Positions 1 through 7,961 of a DNA stretch of 13,072 nucleotides are shown in pieces (the first letter of the stretch is position 1; every line of letters starts with the position of its first letter). The translations under genes and the position numbers were made by a program. Under the pieces are notes generated by a model. That model was not told where the DNA came from. It saw only the letters and a program-made list of their open reading frames with translations, and ran no database searches. The DNA lies in assembly GCA_014523525.1 (NCBI GenBank), contig JAATVL010000105.1, positions 1 through 13,072 of the forward strand. Reading direction: 5' to 3'. Origin of the DNA: Nitrososphaerales archaeon TH703. GTDB taxonomy: Archaea; Thermoproteota; Nitrososphaeria; Nitrososphaerales; Nitrososphaeraceae.

Positions 1-552
1 CTTTCTTTGGGTCTTTCTGATACGGAATCTGCTCAGATAGCTCATAAAGCCGAGATAGAATGCAAAACGGGCCTCGGTACAGTACTCTCAGAGTTTCATG
101 GTGGGTTATGCATTAGAATAAAGGGTGGCGCTCCTGGTATTGGAAAAACAAATGTAATAGGAATAAATAACTCCAAAGTTGCAATTTTCTGTTTTTCTCC
201 TATGTTTACTCAGTATTTTATTGAAAGTATTAGAAAGATTTCAAATGATGAATGTAACAATATGATGATGAAAGTGCTAAAGACAAAAAGTACTGCAGAG
301 TTTCTGGAATTATCTTACAAGTTTTCACAATCTCTCAGATTCGTAAATAGGACTTGTAATAATCTGATGGATCTTTTGACACAAAATGGTTTTCATAGTA
401 GTGCTGCTTTATTTGGACAAACAGTTTTTACAATCGTAAAAGAAAATGAACTAGAAACAATAAAAAAGATTTCAAAAAATTTCCCAACAAGATTATTTAT
501 TTCTGATATCGAAAATGAAGGTGCCAGATTAATAAAAAAACATGATACATAA
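1..552 (+). CDS. Pantoate kinase, 3' part (5' end outside window)
   Basis: C-terminal part of a GHMP-superfamily pantoate kinase, which phosphorylates pantoate to 4-phosphopantoate in the archaeal CoA pathway. The frame is open from the first base, so the true start and the first GHMP motifs lie upstream; the TTG at base 7 is internal. The visible segment carries the signature ALA-type helix end (LSLGLSDTESAQIAHKAE), then TGLG and FHGG, then GGAPGIGKT (about residues 43-51 of the visible part), which I recognise from archaeal pantoate kinases. The last ~100 residues are the GHMP C-terminal domain with the motif HSSAALFGQTVF. The stop overlaps the next gene by 11 bases, and that gene encodes the next enzyme of the pathway, which supports the assignment. 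No damage is seen in the visible part. Confidence 0.88.
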   Translation, partial: LSLGLSDTESAQIAHKAEIECKTGLGTVLSEFHGGLCIRIKGGAPGIGKTNVIGINNSKVAIFCFSPMFTQYFIESIRKISNDECNNMMMKVLKTKSTAEFLELSYKFSQSLRFVNRTCNNLMDLLTQNGFHSSAALFGQTVFTIVKENELETIKKISKNFPTRLFISDIENEGARLIKKHDT

Positions 553-1288
553 AATTCCTCAAACTCATCCAAGGGCAAGTTCACTCATAATACGAGAAAA
601 ATTGGTTGATGGCTTCAGGAATGGAATTGTTGTTCCACAAGGACTGATTGCACATGGTAGAGGAGAGGCATTCGATTATCTACTGGGCGAAAAGACAACA
701 AAATATGCGTATGAGGCTGAAAAAGCAGCAGTTTGTTTACTATTGCTATCGAATAAGTCAATTATTTCTGTTAATGGTAATACCGCCGTGTTATGTGCAA
801 AAGATCTAGTTACACTGAGTAATGTTACTAAATCAAGAATTGAGGTAAATCTTTTTCATAAGAGTACAGCCAGAACTAATGCAATAGCAAGTATATTAAG
901 AAAAGAAGATGCATTTGATGTATTGGGATTGGATAACAAATCAAAAACGATAATTAAAAGAGTATCAAGTAATCGCAAATATGTCGATAAAGATGGAATA
1001 ATGAACTCTGATACTATTTTTCTTGCACTAGAGGATGGAGATAGAACGGAAAGTCTAGTAAGAATGGGCAAGAAGGTCATATCTGTAGATCTGAACCCTT
1101 TATCTAGAACGGCGATAGCATCTAATATAACTATTATTGATAATATTGTGCGTGCAATACCAAATATGGTAAAAATTTCAGAGCAATTAGTTAAGAAGGA
1201 TAAATCCTATTTATTGCATCTAATTAAGAATTTTGATAACAAAGAAAATATGTACAAATCATTGGTAACGATAAAAAAAGGAGTTTAA
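542..1288 (+). CDS. 4-phosphopantoate--beta-alanine ligase (phosphopantothenate synthetase)
   Basis: ATP-dependent ligase joining 4-phosphopantoate and beta-alanine to give 4'-phosphopantothenate. This archaeal enzyme, with pantoate kinase, replaces bacterial PanC and CoaA. At 248 residues it has the usual family length. Family blocks seen: HPRASSL..RE near residue 9, GLIAHGRGEAFDYLLGE at 34-50, the ISVNGN motif at 75-80, RTNAIA at 111-116, LALEDGDRTE at 161-170 and SVDLNPLSRTA at 181-191. The ATG at 542 lies inside the upstream kinase gene and gives the short N-terminus typical of the family. The overlap suggests translational coupling, so both enzymes are probably made together from one mRNA. 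No key block is missing. Confidence 0.93.
   Translation: MIHKIPQTHPRASSLIIREKLVDGFRNGIVVPQGLIAHGRGEAFDYLLGEKTTKYAYEAEKAAVCLLLLSNKSIISVNGNTAVLCAKDLVTLSNVTKSRIEVNLFHKSTARTNAIASILRKEDAFDVLGLDNKSKTIIKRVSSNRKYVDKDGIMNSDTIFLALEDGDRTESLVRMGKKVISVDLNPLSRTAIASNITIIDNIVRAIPNMVKISEQLVKKDKSYLLHLIKNFDNKENMYKSLVTIKKGV
1279..1283 (+). promoter_or_regulatory. Shine-Dalgarno sequence of panB
   Basis: AGGAG six bases before the ATG at 1290, inside the last codons of the upstream ligase gene. It is the clearest ribosome-binding site in the window and fits an operon-internal gene; most promoter-proximal genes here lack one and look leaderless or nearly so. Confidence 0.7.
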
Positions 1289-1289
1289 A

Positions 1290-2150
1290 ATGGTAAAGCA
1301 AAAAAAATCAAAAGTTACAATCTCTGAAATTTTGGATAAGAAAAAAAACAAGGAAAAAATAACAATGTTAACATCTTATGATTATTCTATATCTCATATT
1401 TGCAATGATGCTGATTTAGATATAGTTTTGATAGGTGATAGTGCAGCTACTGTGATGTTAGGTTATGATACGACTAGAAAAATAGGTATGGAAGAAATGA
1501 TGACATTTTGTAAAGGTGTAGCAAATGGGATTACAAGGCCATTAATAGTTGCTGACATGCCGTTTGGATCTTATCAAACTGGTATGTCTAATTCAGTTAG
1601 AAACGCTCTTAAATTCTTGAGATGTGGCTGTGATGGAGTTAAGTTAGAAGGTGGATGGGAAATTGTTGATATTATCAAAAATTTGACGGGCCTTGGTATT
1701 CCTGTAATGGGACACATTGGATTAAAACCTCAGACTACTCCTTTACATCATGGATATGGTTTGCAAGGGAAAACGGCGGAGGATGCAGTTATGCTGATAA
1801 GAGAAGCTAGAGCTCTAGAAGAAGCGGGTGTTTTTAGTATTGTCCTTGAAAAGGTTACCAGTGAAGTCTCATCAGTTATAACTCAAATTGTCAAAGTACC
1901 AATAATTGGGATAGGGTCTGGTCCTCATGTAGATGGACAAGTTTTGGTTATTCATGATATGTTGGGTTTATTCCAAGACATGGAACCTAAATTTGTCAAA
2001 AGATACCTAAACATGGCAGAACAAATATTTGATGCAATAAAACAATACGAGAATGAAGTTAAATCCGGCAAGTTCCCGCAAGAAGAACATACATATCATA
2101 TGACAGAAGAAGAATATGCAAAATTAGAAAAAATGCTAAAAAGGGTTTAG
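1290..2150 (+). CDS. panB: 3-methyl-2-oxobutanoate hydroxymethyltransferase (ketopantoate synthase)
   Basis: Transfers a hydroxymethyl group from methylene-tetrahydrofolate (or the archaeal methanopterin carrier) to 2-oxoisovalerate, giving ketopantoate, the first committed step of pantothenate synthesis. The 286-residue TIM barrel is of normal length. Aligned with known PanB, the Mg-binding residues are D50 (IGDS), D89 (ADMPFGSYQ) and E120 (KLEGG), and the catalytic Glu is E187 (VLEKV). MGHIGLKPQ (140-148) and GIGSGPHVDGQVLV (207-220) are family blocks. The gene starts one base after the previous stop, with a good Shine-Dalgarno, and is followed two bases later by coaBC. A ketopantoate reductase is not seen here and must be elsewhere. 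Confidence 0.96.
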   Translation: MVKQKKSKVTISEILDKKKNKEKITMLTSYDYSISHICNDADLDIVLIGDSAATVMLGYDTTRKIGMEEMMTFCKGVANGITRPLIVADMPFGSYQTGMSNSVRNALKFLRCGCDGVKLEGGWEIVDIIKNLTGLGIPVMGHIGLKPQTTPLHHGYGLQGKTAEDAVMLIREARALEEAGVFSIVLEKVTSEVSSVITQIVKVPIIGIGSGPHVDGQVLVIHDMLGLFQDMEPKFVKRYLNMAEQIFDAIKQYENEVKSGKFPQEEHTYHMTEEEYAKLEKMLKRV

Positions 2151-2152
2151 AC

Positions 2153-3448
2153 ATGAATACTTCAAATGAGAATTCTCAAAATGAAAAACATGTCTCAAAA
2201 GAGATTATAGGCTTGGAGAGCAATGCTTTGACGGGAAAGAAAATTGTGCTATGCATTACTGCCAGTGTAGCTGCATACAAAGCAATAGATCTTAGTAGAT
2301 TGCTGATGCGCAATGGTGCTGAAGTGTATCCGGTGATGTCAAAATCAACCGAATCTAAGTTACTAACGAAAGAAATATTGGATTGGGCTACTGGAAACAA
2401 GACCGTAACAGAACTTACATCTGGATTGGAACACATTGCCCTCGCTAATTATGGCAAGTCAGATCTTATCCTTGTATATCCATGCACAGCCAACACTTTG
2501 GGAAAATTTGTCAACGGAATAGAAGATAGTCCTGTGACTACTGTTTTGAGTGTAGCTTTCGGATCAAGAATACCGATTGTAATTGCTCCGGCAATGCATG
2601 AGGCAATGTATGAAAATATCATTATAGCAGAAAATATCCAAAAATTAAAGTCATTAGGAGTATCGATATTGGAACCATCGATATCAGAAGATAAAGCAAA
2701 AGTAATTTCTGCAGATAGTGTCGTACAATTTGTAATTAATAAAATTGGAAATAACAAAGAAAGGATGAAATCGAATGTGAATGTATTGGTAACAGCAGGT
2801 TCAACTGTTGAATACATTGACTCAGTTAGAATTTTGACCAATTTAAGTTCCGGAAAAATGGGATTGAATATAGCACAACAATGCTTGGATAAAGGGTTCA
2901 ATGTAACTTTAATTTATGGTCACGGTACCTTGAATATCCAAGATGATCCAAGGATGAATATTATAAGAGTCAGGACTACTGAAGAAATGTTTAAGGCTGT
3001 AAGAGAAAGAATTTTGAGAAGTAAACAACATGTTGTTTTTCATGCCGCCGCAGTTGCAGATTTTTCCATATCACATTCAAGCAAGAACAGATCCTACAAA
3101 ATGGATACTCGAAATGGAACTAAGAGTCTTAAACTTGTTCCAACGGCAAAAATTGTCGACAGAATAAAAGAATTTGATAAGAAAGTTTTTTTGGTAGCGT
3201 TTAAAACTGAGTATGATATTTTAGAGGAATTGTTGATAAAAAAAGCTTTTGACAAACTTAGAGAGTGTAATGGTGATCTAATCGTAGCCAACGATGTTTC
3301 AAGAAGAGGATGCGACTTTGGTTCTGATACGAACGAGGTCTACATAATAGATAAAGAAAAGAACATAATCCATGTTCCACTTAAATCAAAGAGGGAAATA
3401 GCTAGAAATTTAGTAAAGATTGTTTGCAAAAAGCTAAATATTGATTAA
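2153..3448 (+). CDS. coaBC: Bifunctional phosphopantothenoylcysteine decarboxylase / phosphopantothenate--cysteine ligase
   Basis: Two-domain enzyme that couples cysteine to 4'-phosphopantothenate (CoaB, C-terminal) and decarboxylates the product with FMN (CoaC, N-terminal) to 4'-phosphopantetheine. CoaC domain, about residues 28-200: flavoprotein start KKIVLCITASVAAYK, catalytic His94 in GLEHIALAN, and PAMHEAMY at 146-153 (archaeal PAMH in place of bacterial PAMN). CoaB domain, about 208-431: VTAGSTVEYID at 213-223, LTNLSSGKMG at 228-237, HAAAVADF at 297-304, Lys327 in SLKL, and DLIVANDVS at 375-383. The hydrophilic N-terminal ~27 residues are usual for archaeal members. It is the last gene of the CoA operon, two bases after panB, with no evident Shine-Dalgarno, and is convergent with the next gene. 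Confidence 0.95.
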   Translation: MNTSNENSQNEKHVSKEIIGLESNALTGKKIVLCITASVAAYKAIDLSRLLMRNGAEVYPVMSKSTESKLLTKEILDWATGNKTVTELTSGLEHIALANYGKSDLILVYPCTANTLGKFVNGIEDSPVTTVLSVAFGSRIPIVIAPAMHEAMYENIIIAENIQKLKSLGVSILEPSISEDKAKVISADSVVQFVINKIGNNKERMKSNVNVLVTAGSTVEYIDSVRILTNLSSGKMGLNIAQQCLDKGFNVTLIYGHGTLNIQDDPRMNIIRVRTTEEMFKAVRERILRSKQHVVFHAAAVADFSISHSSKNRSYKMDTRNGTKSLKLVPTAKIVDRIKEFDKKVFLVAFKTEYDILEELLIKKAFDKLRECNGDLIVANDVSRRGCDFGSDTNEVYIIDKEKNIIHVPLKSKREIARNLVKIVCKKLNID

Positions 3449-3455
3449 TATTTTT
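3436..3455 (+). terminator. AT-only hairpin and T run at end of CoA operon
   Basis: AAATATT (3436-3442) pairs perfectly with AATATTT (3447-3453) across a 4-base loop and runs into TTTTT (3451-3455), overlapping the coaBC stop codon. Archaeal termination needs mainly a U-tract, so this is a plausible end for the operon. The stem is pure A/T in an AT-rich genome, so chance is a real alternative. Confidence 0.35.
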
Positions 3456-3457
3456 AA

Positions 3458-4543
3458 TTACAATATTAGTAAGTCTTTGGTAAATTTGGTCAGAGTTAAA
3501 TCATTGATGTTGGTACTATCGTTAACCAAAATAGTATCCTCTATTCTAACACCAAACTTCGAATTTATGTAAATGCCTGGTTCAATGGTAACAACCATGT
3601 CTCTTGATAATTTCCTTGACTCATTCTGACGTATCCATGGTTGTTCATGAACCTCCAAACCAACTCCATGCCCTGTAGAATGTATGAAATTTTCTCCATA
3701 TCCTTTATTAGATATCACATTGCGGCAAGTTTCATCCACTTTTCCACATTCAGTTCCTTCCTTTACATGTTCGACTCCCTGATGTTGAGATCTTCTGACA
3801 ACTTCATACACTTCGGACATTTCAGGACTTACCTTATTTAGGGCAAATGTACGAGTAGCATCAGAAATATAGCCCTCATATCTCAGAGTTAAATCCACTA
3901 CAATGAAATCCCCATCAGTAAATTCTCTATTTGATGTTTCGAAATGAGGTAGAGCGCTATTTGATCCACCCGCGATAATGAATGGATTTAAAGTATAGGG
4001 ATAACAGGTAGAAGTTGCTTCAAGGTTCATTGCTTCATATAGTAACTTTGACTGCAATTGTTTTTCCGTAAGTCCTTCCTTTATCTCCTCATTACATATT
4101 TCGTAAAGTTTGTCTATAATGTGTGATGCGTACTTAATTTTCTGAATTTCACCCTCATCTTTGATAATTCTAGAATTGTGATATGGCCCTTCGTCCAAGA
4201 CAAATTTACTGTTATCTGTATATGGTAAAATAAATCGAATTGTTTCATAATCGCTACAATCAGAATAGAAACTGAATTTTGATAAGAAAGGGATTATTGA
4301 CTTTATTAGTCCTGCTCCACGTTCAACAGAAGTAATAGTTTCAGAATTTTTTGACTCATTCAAAGCCCTGGTGCTTTCTAACTTGGGAACAAACAATTTG
4401 TTTTCATCATGTGTGCAAATAGCTATTGACTCACCCCAAAAGCCTGTCAAATAGAAAATATTTTCTGGTTTGAAAACCATCAATGCATCAAATCCACGGG
4501 GAGCTATAGAATCAAGGATCTTTCTGGCACGTTCTTTGAGCAT
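3458..4543 (-). CDS. M24 family metallopeptidase (Xaa-Pro aminopeptidase / prolidase type)
   Basis: Cytosolic dinuclear-metal peptidase that removes N-terminal residues next to proline or splits Xaa-Pro dipeptides; exact substrate preference cannot be read from sequence. The 361-residue protein has the creatinase-like N-domain (about 1-130) and the pita-bread catalytic domain (about 135-361). All five metal ligands are present: D217 (VVDLTLRYEGY), D228 (SDATRTF), H292 (HSTGHGVGLEVHEQP), E321 (TIEPGIY) and E335 (VRIEDT). His288 and His299 of the substrate pocket are also present. There is no signal peptide. The ATG at 4543 is the natural start; a weak TATA-like CATAAATG lies about 25 bases upstream. 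It is convergent with coaBC (9-base gap) and divergent from the aminotransferase; no pathway link is implied. Confidence 0.92.
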   Translation of the reverse strand: MLKERARKILDSIAPRGFDALMVFKPENIFYLTGFWGESIAICTHDENKLFVPKLESTRALNESKNSETITSVERGAGLIKSIIPFLSKFSFYSDCSDYETIRFILPYTDNSKFVLDEGPYHNSRIIKDEGEIQKIKYASHIIDKLYEICNEEIKEGLTEKQLQSKLLYEAMNLEATSTCYPYTLNPFIIAGGSNSALPHFETSNREFTDGDFIVVDLTLRYEGYISDATRTFALNKVSPEMSEVYEVVRRSQHQGVEHVKEGTECGKVDETCRNVISNKGYGENFIHSTGHGVGLEVHEQPWIRQNESRKLSRDMVVTIEPGIYINSKFGVRIEDTILVNDSTNINDLTLTKFTKDLLIL

Positions 4544-4594
4544 AAATTAAAGCTAAATAAAATCATTTATGTCTCTTTCCAAATTTTTACGTAA

Positions 4595-4603
4595 TTATAA
4601 ATA
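4595..4603 (+). promoter_or_regulatory. TATA box of the aminotransferase gene
   Basis: TTATAAATA centred about 32 bases before the TTG start at 4631, inside the 87-base divergent spacer. The spacing puts the transcript start within a few bases of the TTG, so the mRNA would be leaderless or nearly so. This supports the TTG over the internal ATG at 4646. Confidence 0.5.
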
Positions 4604-4630
4604 TTGGCTATAATCTTTTCATGGATGTAA

Positions 4631-5770
4631 TTGGAATATCTTGTAATGCTTCCTGGTCCAACAAATGTTCCTAATAGGGTTATTAATGCAATGCTAACAC
4701 CTATGATAAACCATAGAAGTGATGATTTTAGGAAATTGTACAAAGATATCGTAAGTAAGACACAAACAGTATTTGAAACCGAAAATGATATTGTAGTACT
4801 TACAACATCAGGCACTGGCGCTGTGGAAACTTCAGTTATAAATCTAATAAAAAAAGATGATGTCGTGATAATACCTGTTAATGGAGAGTTTAGTACTAGA
4901 CTTGCAGATCTCATCGATAACTATGGTGGGAAAACTATCAGGATAAATTCACCATATGGACAAAACCCGGCAATAGAAAGGATAGAAGAGGCTTTTGAAA
5001 AAAATTCTAAAATTAAGGCACTATATGTAGTATATAACGAGACTTCTACCGGTACGACTTTGAGATATTTAGCCAAATTAGGTGATATTTGTAAAGCTCA
5101 TGGAGCATACTTTATTGTAGACGCAGTCTCAATTCTGGGGGGTGATGAACTACCTGTAGACAAGTGGAATGTAGATATCTGCTTCACCGCAACTCAGAAA
5201 GCTCTAGCCGCGCCTCCTGGAATAGCTCCAATTTCAATAAGCAAAGAAGCAAAAAAATACATGATTGAAAATCCCCCGCCTAGTCAATATTTGAATCTAA
5301 AGAGATATTTCAAATATTACAGTGACAGTTTTGAAACCCCTTTCACACCTGCCGTAAGTCTTTTTTATGCTTACCAAGAGGCATTAAATATTATTATTGA
5401 AGAAGGAATGGAAAATAGGATTAGGCGGCATAGAAAGTGTGCTGATGCATTCTATTCAGGGCTGGAAGCCCTAGGTTTTACGCCATTTGCCGATGCAAGT
5501 TCCAGAAGCAATGTGGTAATAGCGGTAAATTACCTTCCTGGCATTGATGACAAAAAATTTCGACAATTGATTTCAACCAAATTCAAGGTTCTATTAGCTG
5601 GCGGATTTGGGGAACTTAAGGGAAAAGTATTTAGAGTAGGATCTATGGGCGAGGTAAGTAGTTACCATGTTATGAGAACTCTTTCTGCCATCTCATCATC
5701 GATGTCAATCTTGGGCGTGCCGCCAATAAAGGATGGGTTGTCAGTTGCCAACGTTATTCTGACTCAATAG
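4631..5770 (+). CDS. Class V aminotransferase (alanine/serine--glyoxylate or --pyruvate type)
   Basis: PLP enzyme of the alanine-glyoxylate / serine-pyruvate aminotransferase family, 379 residues, normal length. Seen: the N-terminal MLPGPTNVP (6-14), INHRS (26-30), cofactor loop SGTGAVE (60-66), NETSTG (136-141), PLP-ring Asp164 in VDAVSILGGDE, Schiff-base Lys190 in TATQKALAAPPG, and carboxylate-binding Arg335 or Arg336 region in FRVGSMG. The start is TTG: a TAA stop directly precedes it in frame, and the only later candidate is the ATG at 4646, which would leave just five residues before the PGPTNVP block. The physiological donor and acceptor cannot be fixed from sequence. Proximity to the CoA genes invites the idea of a role in supplying a pathway amino acid, but the gene has its own promoter and the link is speculative. 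Confidence 0.88.
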   Translation: MEYLVMLPGPTNVPNRVINAMLTPMINHRSDDFRKLYKDIVSKTQTVFETENDIVVLTTSGTGAVETSVINLIKKDDVVIIPVNGEFSTRLADLIDNYGGKTIRINSPYGQNPAIERIEEAFEKNSKIKALYVVYNETSTGTTLRYLAKLGDICKAHGAYFIVDAVSILGGDELPVDKWNVDICFTATQKALAAPPGIAPISISKEAKKYMIENPPPSQYLNLKRYFKYYSDSFETPFTPAVSLFYAYQEALNIIIEEGMENRIRRHRKCADAFYSGLEALGFTPFADASSRSNVVIAVNYLPGIDDKKFRQLISTKFKVLLAGGFGELKGKVFRVGSMGEVSSYHVMRTLSAISSSMSILGVPPIKDGLSVANVILTQ

Positions 5771-5786
5771 CGGCGAGTTGTTAAGC

Positions 5787-5795
5787 TTAATATTA
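5787..5795 (+). promoter_or_regulatory. Possible TATA box of the FKBP gene
   Basis: TTAATATTA, centred about 27 bases before the GTG start at 5818, in the 47-base gap after the aminotransferase. It would give a near-leaderless transcript. It is a weak match to the archaeal consensus, and read-through from the aminotransferase gene is equally possible. Confidence 0.35.
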
Positions 5796-5817
5796 TGGTA
5801 AATCGACAGCAAATTTC

Positions 5818-6633
5818 GTGGCAATAACGAAAGGTTCACTCATTCTTATAGACTATACTGCTAAGGTAAAGGATTCAGACGAAATTTTTGAAACTACTAT
5901 TGAAGAAAATGCAAAAAAATCTAATCTGTACGATCCAAGCATAAAATATGAACCTAGATTAGTCTCGATAGGGGAAGGATGGGTATTAAAGGGACTCGAC
6001 GAATTTCTATCCACTGCAAAAATCGGTAATAATTTGAATGTTGATATCCCTCCTGACAAGGCATTTGGTTTAAGAGATCCAAATAAGGTTAGAATGATAC
6101 CACAAAGAAAATTTGGTGATAAAGCTGATGAAATAAAGGCTGGAGATGTAGTTGATATCGACGATAGACGCGGTTTTGTGAGGTTTATCGGTTCCGGACG
6201 CGTTCAGGTCGACTTTAACCATAGATTAGCGGGAAAAACGCTAAGTTACAATGTCAACATATTAAAGATCTTAAAAACTGATGAAGAAAAAACATCTTCT
6301 CTTGTCAAAAGAAGGATTCTAGCAGATAGCGATAAGATTTCAATATCTTTTAACAAATCTGAACTTACTATTAGATTGCCTGAAGAATCTTTTTTGATTG
6401 ATGGACTGCAGGTTATAAAAAAGGCAATATCTGGTGATTTATTTAAATTCATTCCGTCAATCGAGAGTATAAAATTTTTAGAGATCTATAATAAATCTAA
6501 ACCGACATCAAAAGCAGAAACAGACGAAGCAAAAGCACAAAAGGATGAAGCAAAAGCACAAAAGGATGAAGCAAAAGCACAAACAGACGAAGCAAAAGCA
6601 CAAACAGACGAAGCAAAAGCACAAAAGAAATAG
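5818..6633 (+). CDS. FKBP-type peptidyl-prolyl isomerase, SlyD-like, with heptad-repeat tail
   Basis: Cytosolic prolyl isomerase and chaperone. Residues 6-86 open an FKBP fold (GSLILIDYTAKVKDSDEIFETT; GEGWVLKGLDEFL at 52-64; AFGLRDPNKV at 82-91). An insert-in-flap chaperone domain follows (about 87-135). The fold closes with FNHRLAGKTLSYNVNILKI (133-151), the SlyD-like NHPLAGK block with Arg in place of Pro. Residues 155-226 form the C-terminal domain found in archaeal long FKBPs. The tail, 235-269, is five exact-core repeats of (T/K)-D-E-A-K-A-Q ending in KK: charged, Ala-rich, probably helical. The GTG start is forced, since no other start codon lies between it and the in-frame TAA at 5788. 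The gene is convergent with G1P dehydrogenase. Confidence 0.92.
   Translation: MAITKGSLILIDYTAKVKDSDEIFETTIEENAKKSNLYDPSIKYEPRLVSIGEGWVLKGLDEFLSTAKIGNNLNVDIPPDKAFGLRDPNKVRMIPQRKFGDKADEIKAGDVVDIDDRRGFVRFIGSGRVQVDFNHRLAGKTLSYNVNILKILKTDEEKTSSLVKRRILADSDKISISFNKSELTIRLPEESFLIDGLQVIKKAISGDLFKFIPSIESIKFLEIYNKSKPTSKAETDEAKAQKDEAKAQKDEAKAQTDEAKAQTDEAKAQKK
6520..6624 (+). repeat. Five tandem 21-base repeats inside the FKBP gene
   Basis: Five back-to-back 21-base units at 6520-6540, 6541-6561, 6562-6582, 6583-6603 and 6604-6624. The last 15 bases (GAAGCAAAAGCACAA) are identical in all units. The first six are ACAGAC (A) or AAGGAT (B), giving the order A-B-B-A-A. The units keep the reading frame and encode the seven-residue tail repeat. 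Near-identity at the DNA level points to recent expansion by slippage or unequal exchange. Confidence 0.97.
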
Positions 6634-6665
6634 GCTCTTGTGATAGATAGGTCTCTCTCACTATT

Positions 6666-6687
6666 AGATCTCAGTTCTGATCTTTTT
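6666..6687 (+). terminator. Terminator-like hairpin between convergent FKBP and G1P dehydrogenase genes
   Basis: AGATC (6666-6670) pairs with GATCT (6679-6683) across an 8-base loop and runs into TTTTT (6683-6687), 33 bases after the FKBP stop. The 64-base spacer contains further T-rich sequence just before the stop of the opposing gene. Plausible end for the plus-strand transcript; the stem is short. Confidence 0.4.
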
Positions 6688-6697
6688 CCATGTTTTG

Positions 6698-7756
6698 TTA
6701 GATCACGCTCACTGATTTTGCAAGTGCTCTAGCCGAATCTTGATCCATCTTTATCTTATTAAGAATAGTATATCTTTCTGGTCTGAGGGATTGAGCAATT
6801 AATAATGATTTTATGATCTCTTCTTCAGTCACATCAATCTCCTTGGCAGTAGTCGGAGCTTTAATATTTTCTAAGGTCTTGATGATGATTTCATGATCTA
6901 GGCCGTGTATTTTTGACATGATTATTGTACCTACGCCAACTCTTTCTCCATGTAATCCACAATTACTTTTTGAAACATATTCTAATGCGTGACTAAACAA
7001 ATGCTCTGAACCGGAACAAGGCCTGCTACTGCCGGCTATGCAAGAAGCAACCCCAGCACTTATTAACGCCTCAACAATTGTCCTTATGTGAGCACGATCG
7101 CCTAGTTTACTAGAGTTTTCTATAATTATTTTTGCGCTCATATTCGCAAGATTGGCAGCATAACTTCCAAAGTATTCATTATTATCATCTCTTGCTAATT
7201 CCCAATCTTTAACTGCCGTGACTTTTCCGATTAGATCACCACATCCACTTGCCTGAAGTCTATACGGGGCTTCTGAAATGAGTTTGGTATCTGCGATAAC
7301 ACCAATAGGGGCATGAGCTTTGAGCGAGTATGGTTTGTCCCTCCCCTTAATGGATACAAATGGACTTGAGATTCCATCATGTGATGCGGAGGTGGGGACA
7401 CTAATAAATGGAATATTAAGATTAAAAGAAATCATTTTTGCAACGTCGACCGATCTTCCTCCACCAACGCCTACAATGAAATTGGGCTGTTCTTCTTTTA
7501 TAATTAATTGAGAAGAATTAATGTCATTCATCGAAGCATTTGGAGTCTCAATCCACTTATGCTTCAAAAAAGACCTATCTAGGGCTTCTACACATTCTTC
7601 TCCAACTCTTGTTTTTACAGTATTTCCAGAGATCACAATGACTATTGTGGCCTTATCATTCAGATCTCTAATAAACGATCCAAGTTGATAGATTACATCG
7701 TTACCAATCAGTATCTTTCTTGGTAATTCCATCAGGTGGTTGGGGTTCGATGTCAA
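6698..7756 (-). CDS. egsA: NAD(P)-dependent sn-glycerol-1-phosphate dehydrogenase
   Basis: Reduces dihydroxyacetone phosphate to sn-glycerol-1-phosphate, the backbone of archaeal ether lipids. Rossmann-type N-domain with the nucleotide loop GVGGGRSVDVAK at 96-107; VPTSASHDG at 120-128; Zn ligands D174 (GCGDLIGK), H252 (GSEHLFSH) and H269 (GLHGERVG). Length is 352 residues from the TTG at 7756, or 344 from the ATG at 7732 (MELPRKILIG). Related archaeal enzymes have a few residues before the ELPR block, so I kept the TTG. A TATA-like AAATATAA lies about 24 bases before the TTG, and a TGTATATC lies about 35 bases before the ATG, so promoter position does not settle the start. Divergent from the RNase gene across 205 bases. 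Confidence 0.94.
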   Translation of the reverse strand: MTSNPNHLMELPRKILIGNDVIYQLGSFIRDLNDKATIVIVISGNTVKTRVGEECVEALDRSFLKHKWIETPNASMNDINSSQLIIKEEQPNFIVGVGGGRSVDVAKMISFNLNIPFISVPTSASHDGISSPFVSIKGRDKPYSLKAHAPIGVIADTKLISEAPYRLQASGCGDLIGKVTAVKDWELARDDNNEYFGSYAANLANMSAKIIIENSSKLGDRAHIRTIVEALISAGVASCIAGSSRPCSGSEHLFSHALEYVSKSNCGLHGERVGVGTIIMSKIHGLDHEIIIKTLENIKAPTTAKEIDVTEEEIIKSLLIAQSLRPERYTILNKIKMDQDSARALAKSVSVI

Positions 7757-7961
7757 TTAGCCTTGATATACAATTGTTATATTTCATTTTATTTCTATCG
7801 CTTTGTAAACGAAAAGGGAAGAATATGGCAAAGGAAGTTAAATTAATTCTACACTTAGCGGCATTGAACATGCTATTAATCGGATGTATGCTTTGAGAAC
7901 CTTTAATTAGCTCGCTATATAATCCATTGTACAAACTTCTACATGAAGAGAATATAGTTTA
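7757..7961. promoter_or_regulatory. Divergent promoter region, G1P dehydrogenase / beta-CASP RNase
   Basis: A 205-base spacer serving both genes. On the plus strand CTATATAAT (7915-7923) is the best TATA box, about 43 bases before the GTG at 7962, implying a leader of roughly 17 bases with a weak purine stretch (GAAGAG). On the minus strand there are two TATA-like sites (see the dehydrogenase). A 77-codon minus-strand frame across this stretch has no recognisable product and partly overlaps the dehydrogenase, so it was not called. Confidence 0.45.

Noticed and set aside
2449..2901. 150-codon minus-strand ORF
   Set aside because: Fully antisense to coaBC across its CoaC-CoaB junction; composition and length fit a shadow frame of an AT-rich gene.
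4567..4914. 115-codon minus-strand ORF
   Set aside because: Lies mostly inside the well-supported aminotransferase gene in the opposite strand; no recognisable product, and it would occupy the aminotransferase promoter.
6520..6624. CRISPR-like tandem array
   Set aside because: Units are directly adjacent without spacers, length divisible by three, and encode the tail of an FKBP; it is a coding repeat.
7698..7756. Shorter start of G1P dehydrogenase at ATG 7732
   Set aside because: Possible but not preferred: relatives usually have several residues before the ELPR block, and a TATA-like site fits the TTG. Left as an open alternative rather than a separate feature.
7701..7934. 77-codon minus-strand ORF in the dehydrogenase/RNase spacer
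   Set aside because: Overlaps the dehydrogenase 5' end in another frame, covers both divergent promoters and shows no family pattern.
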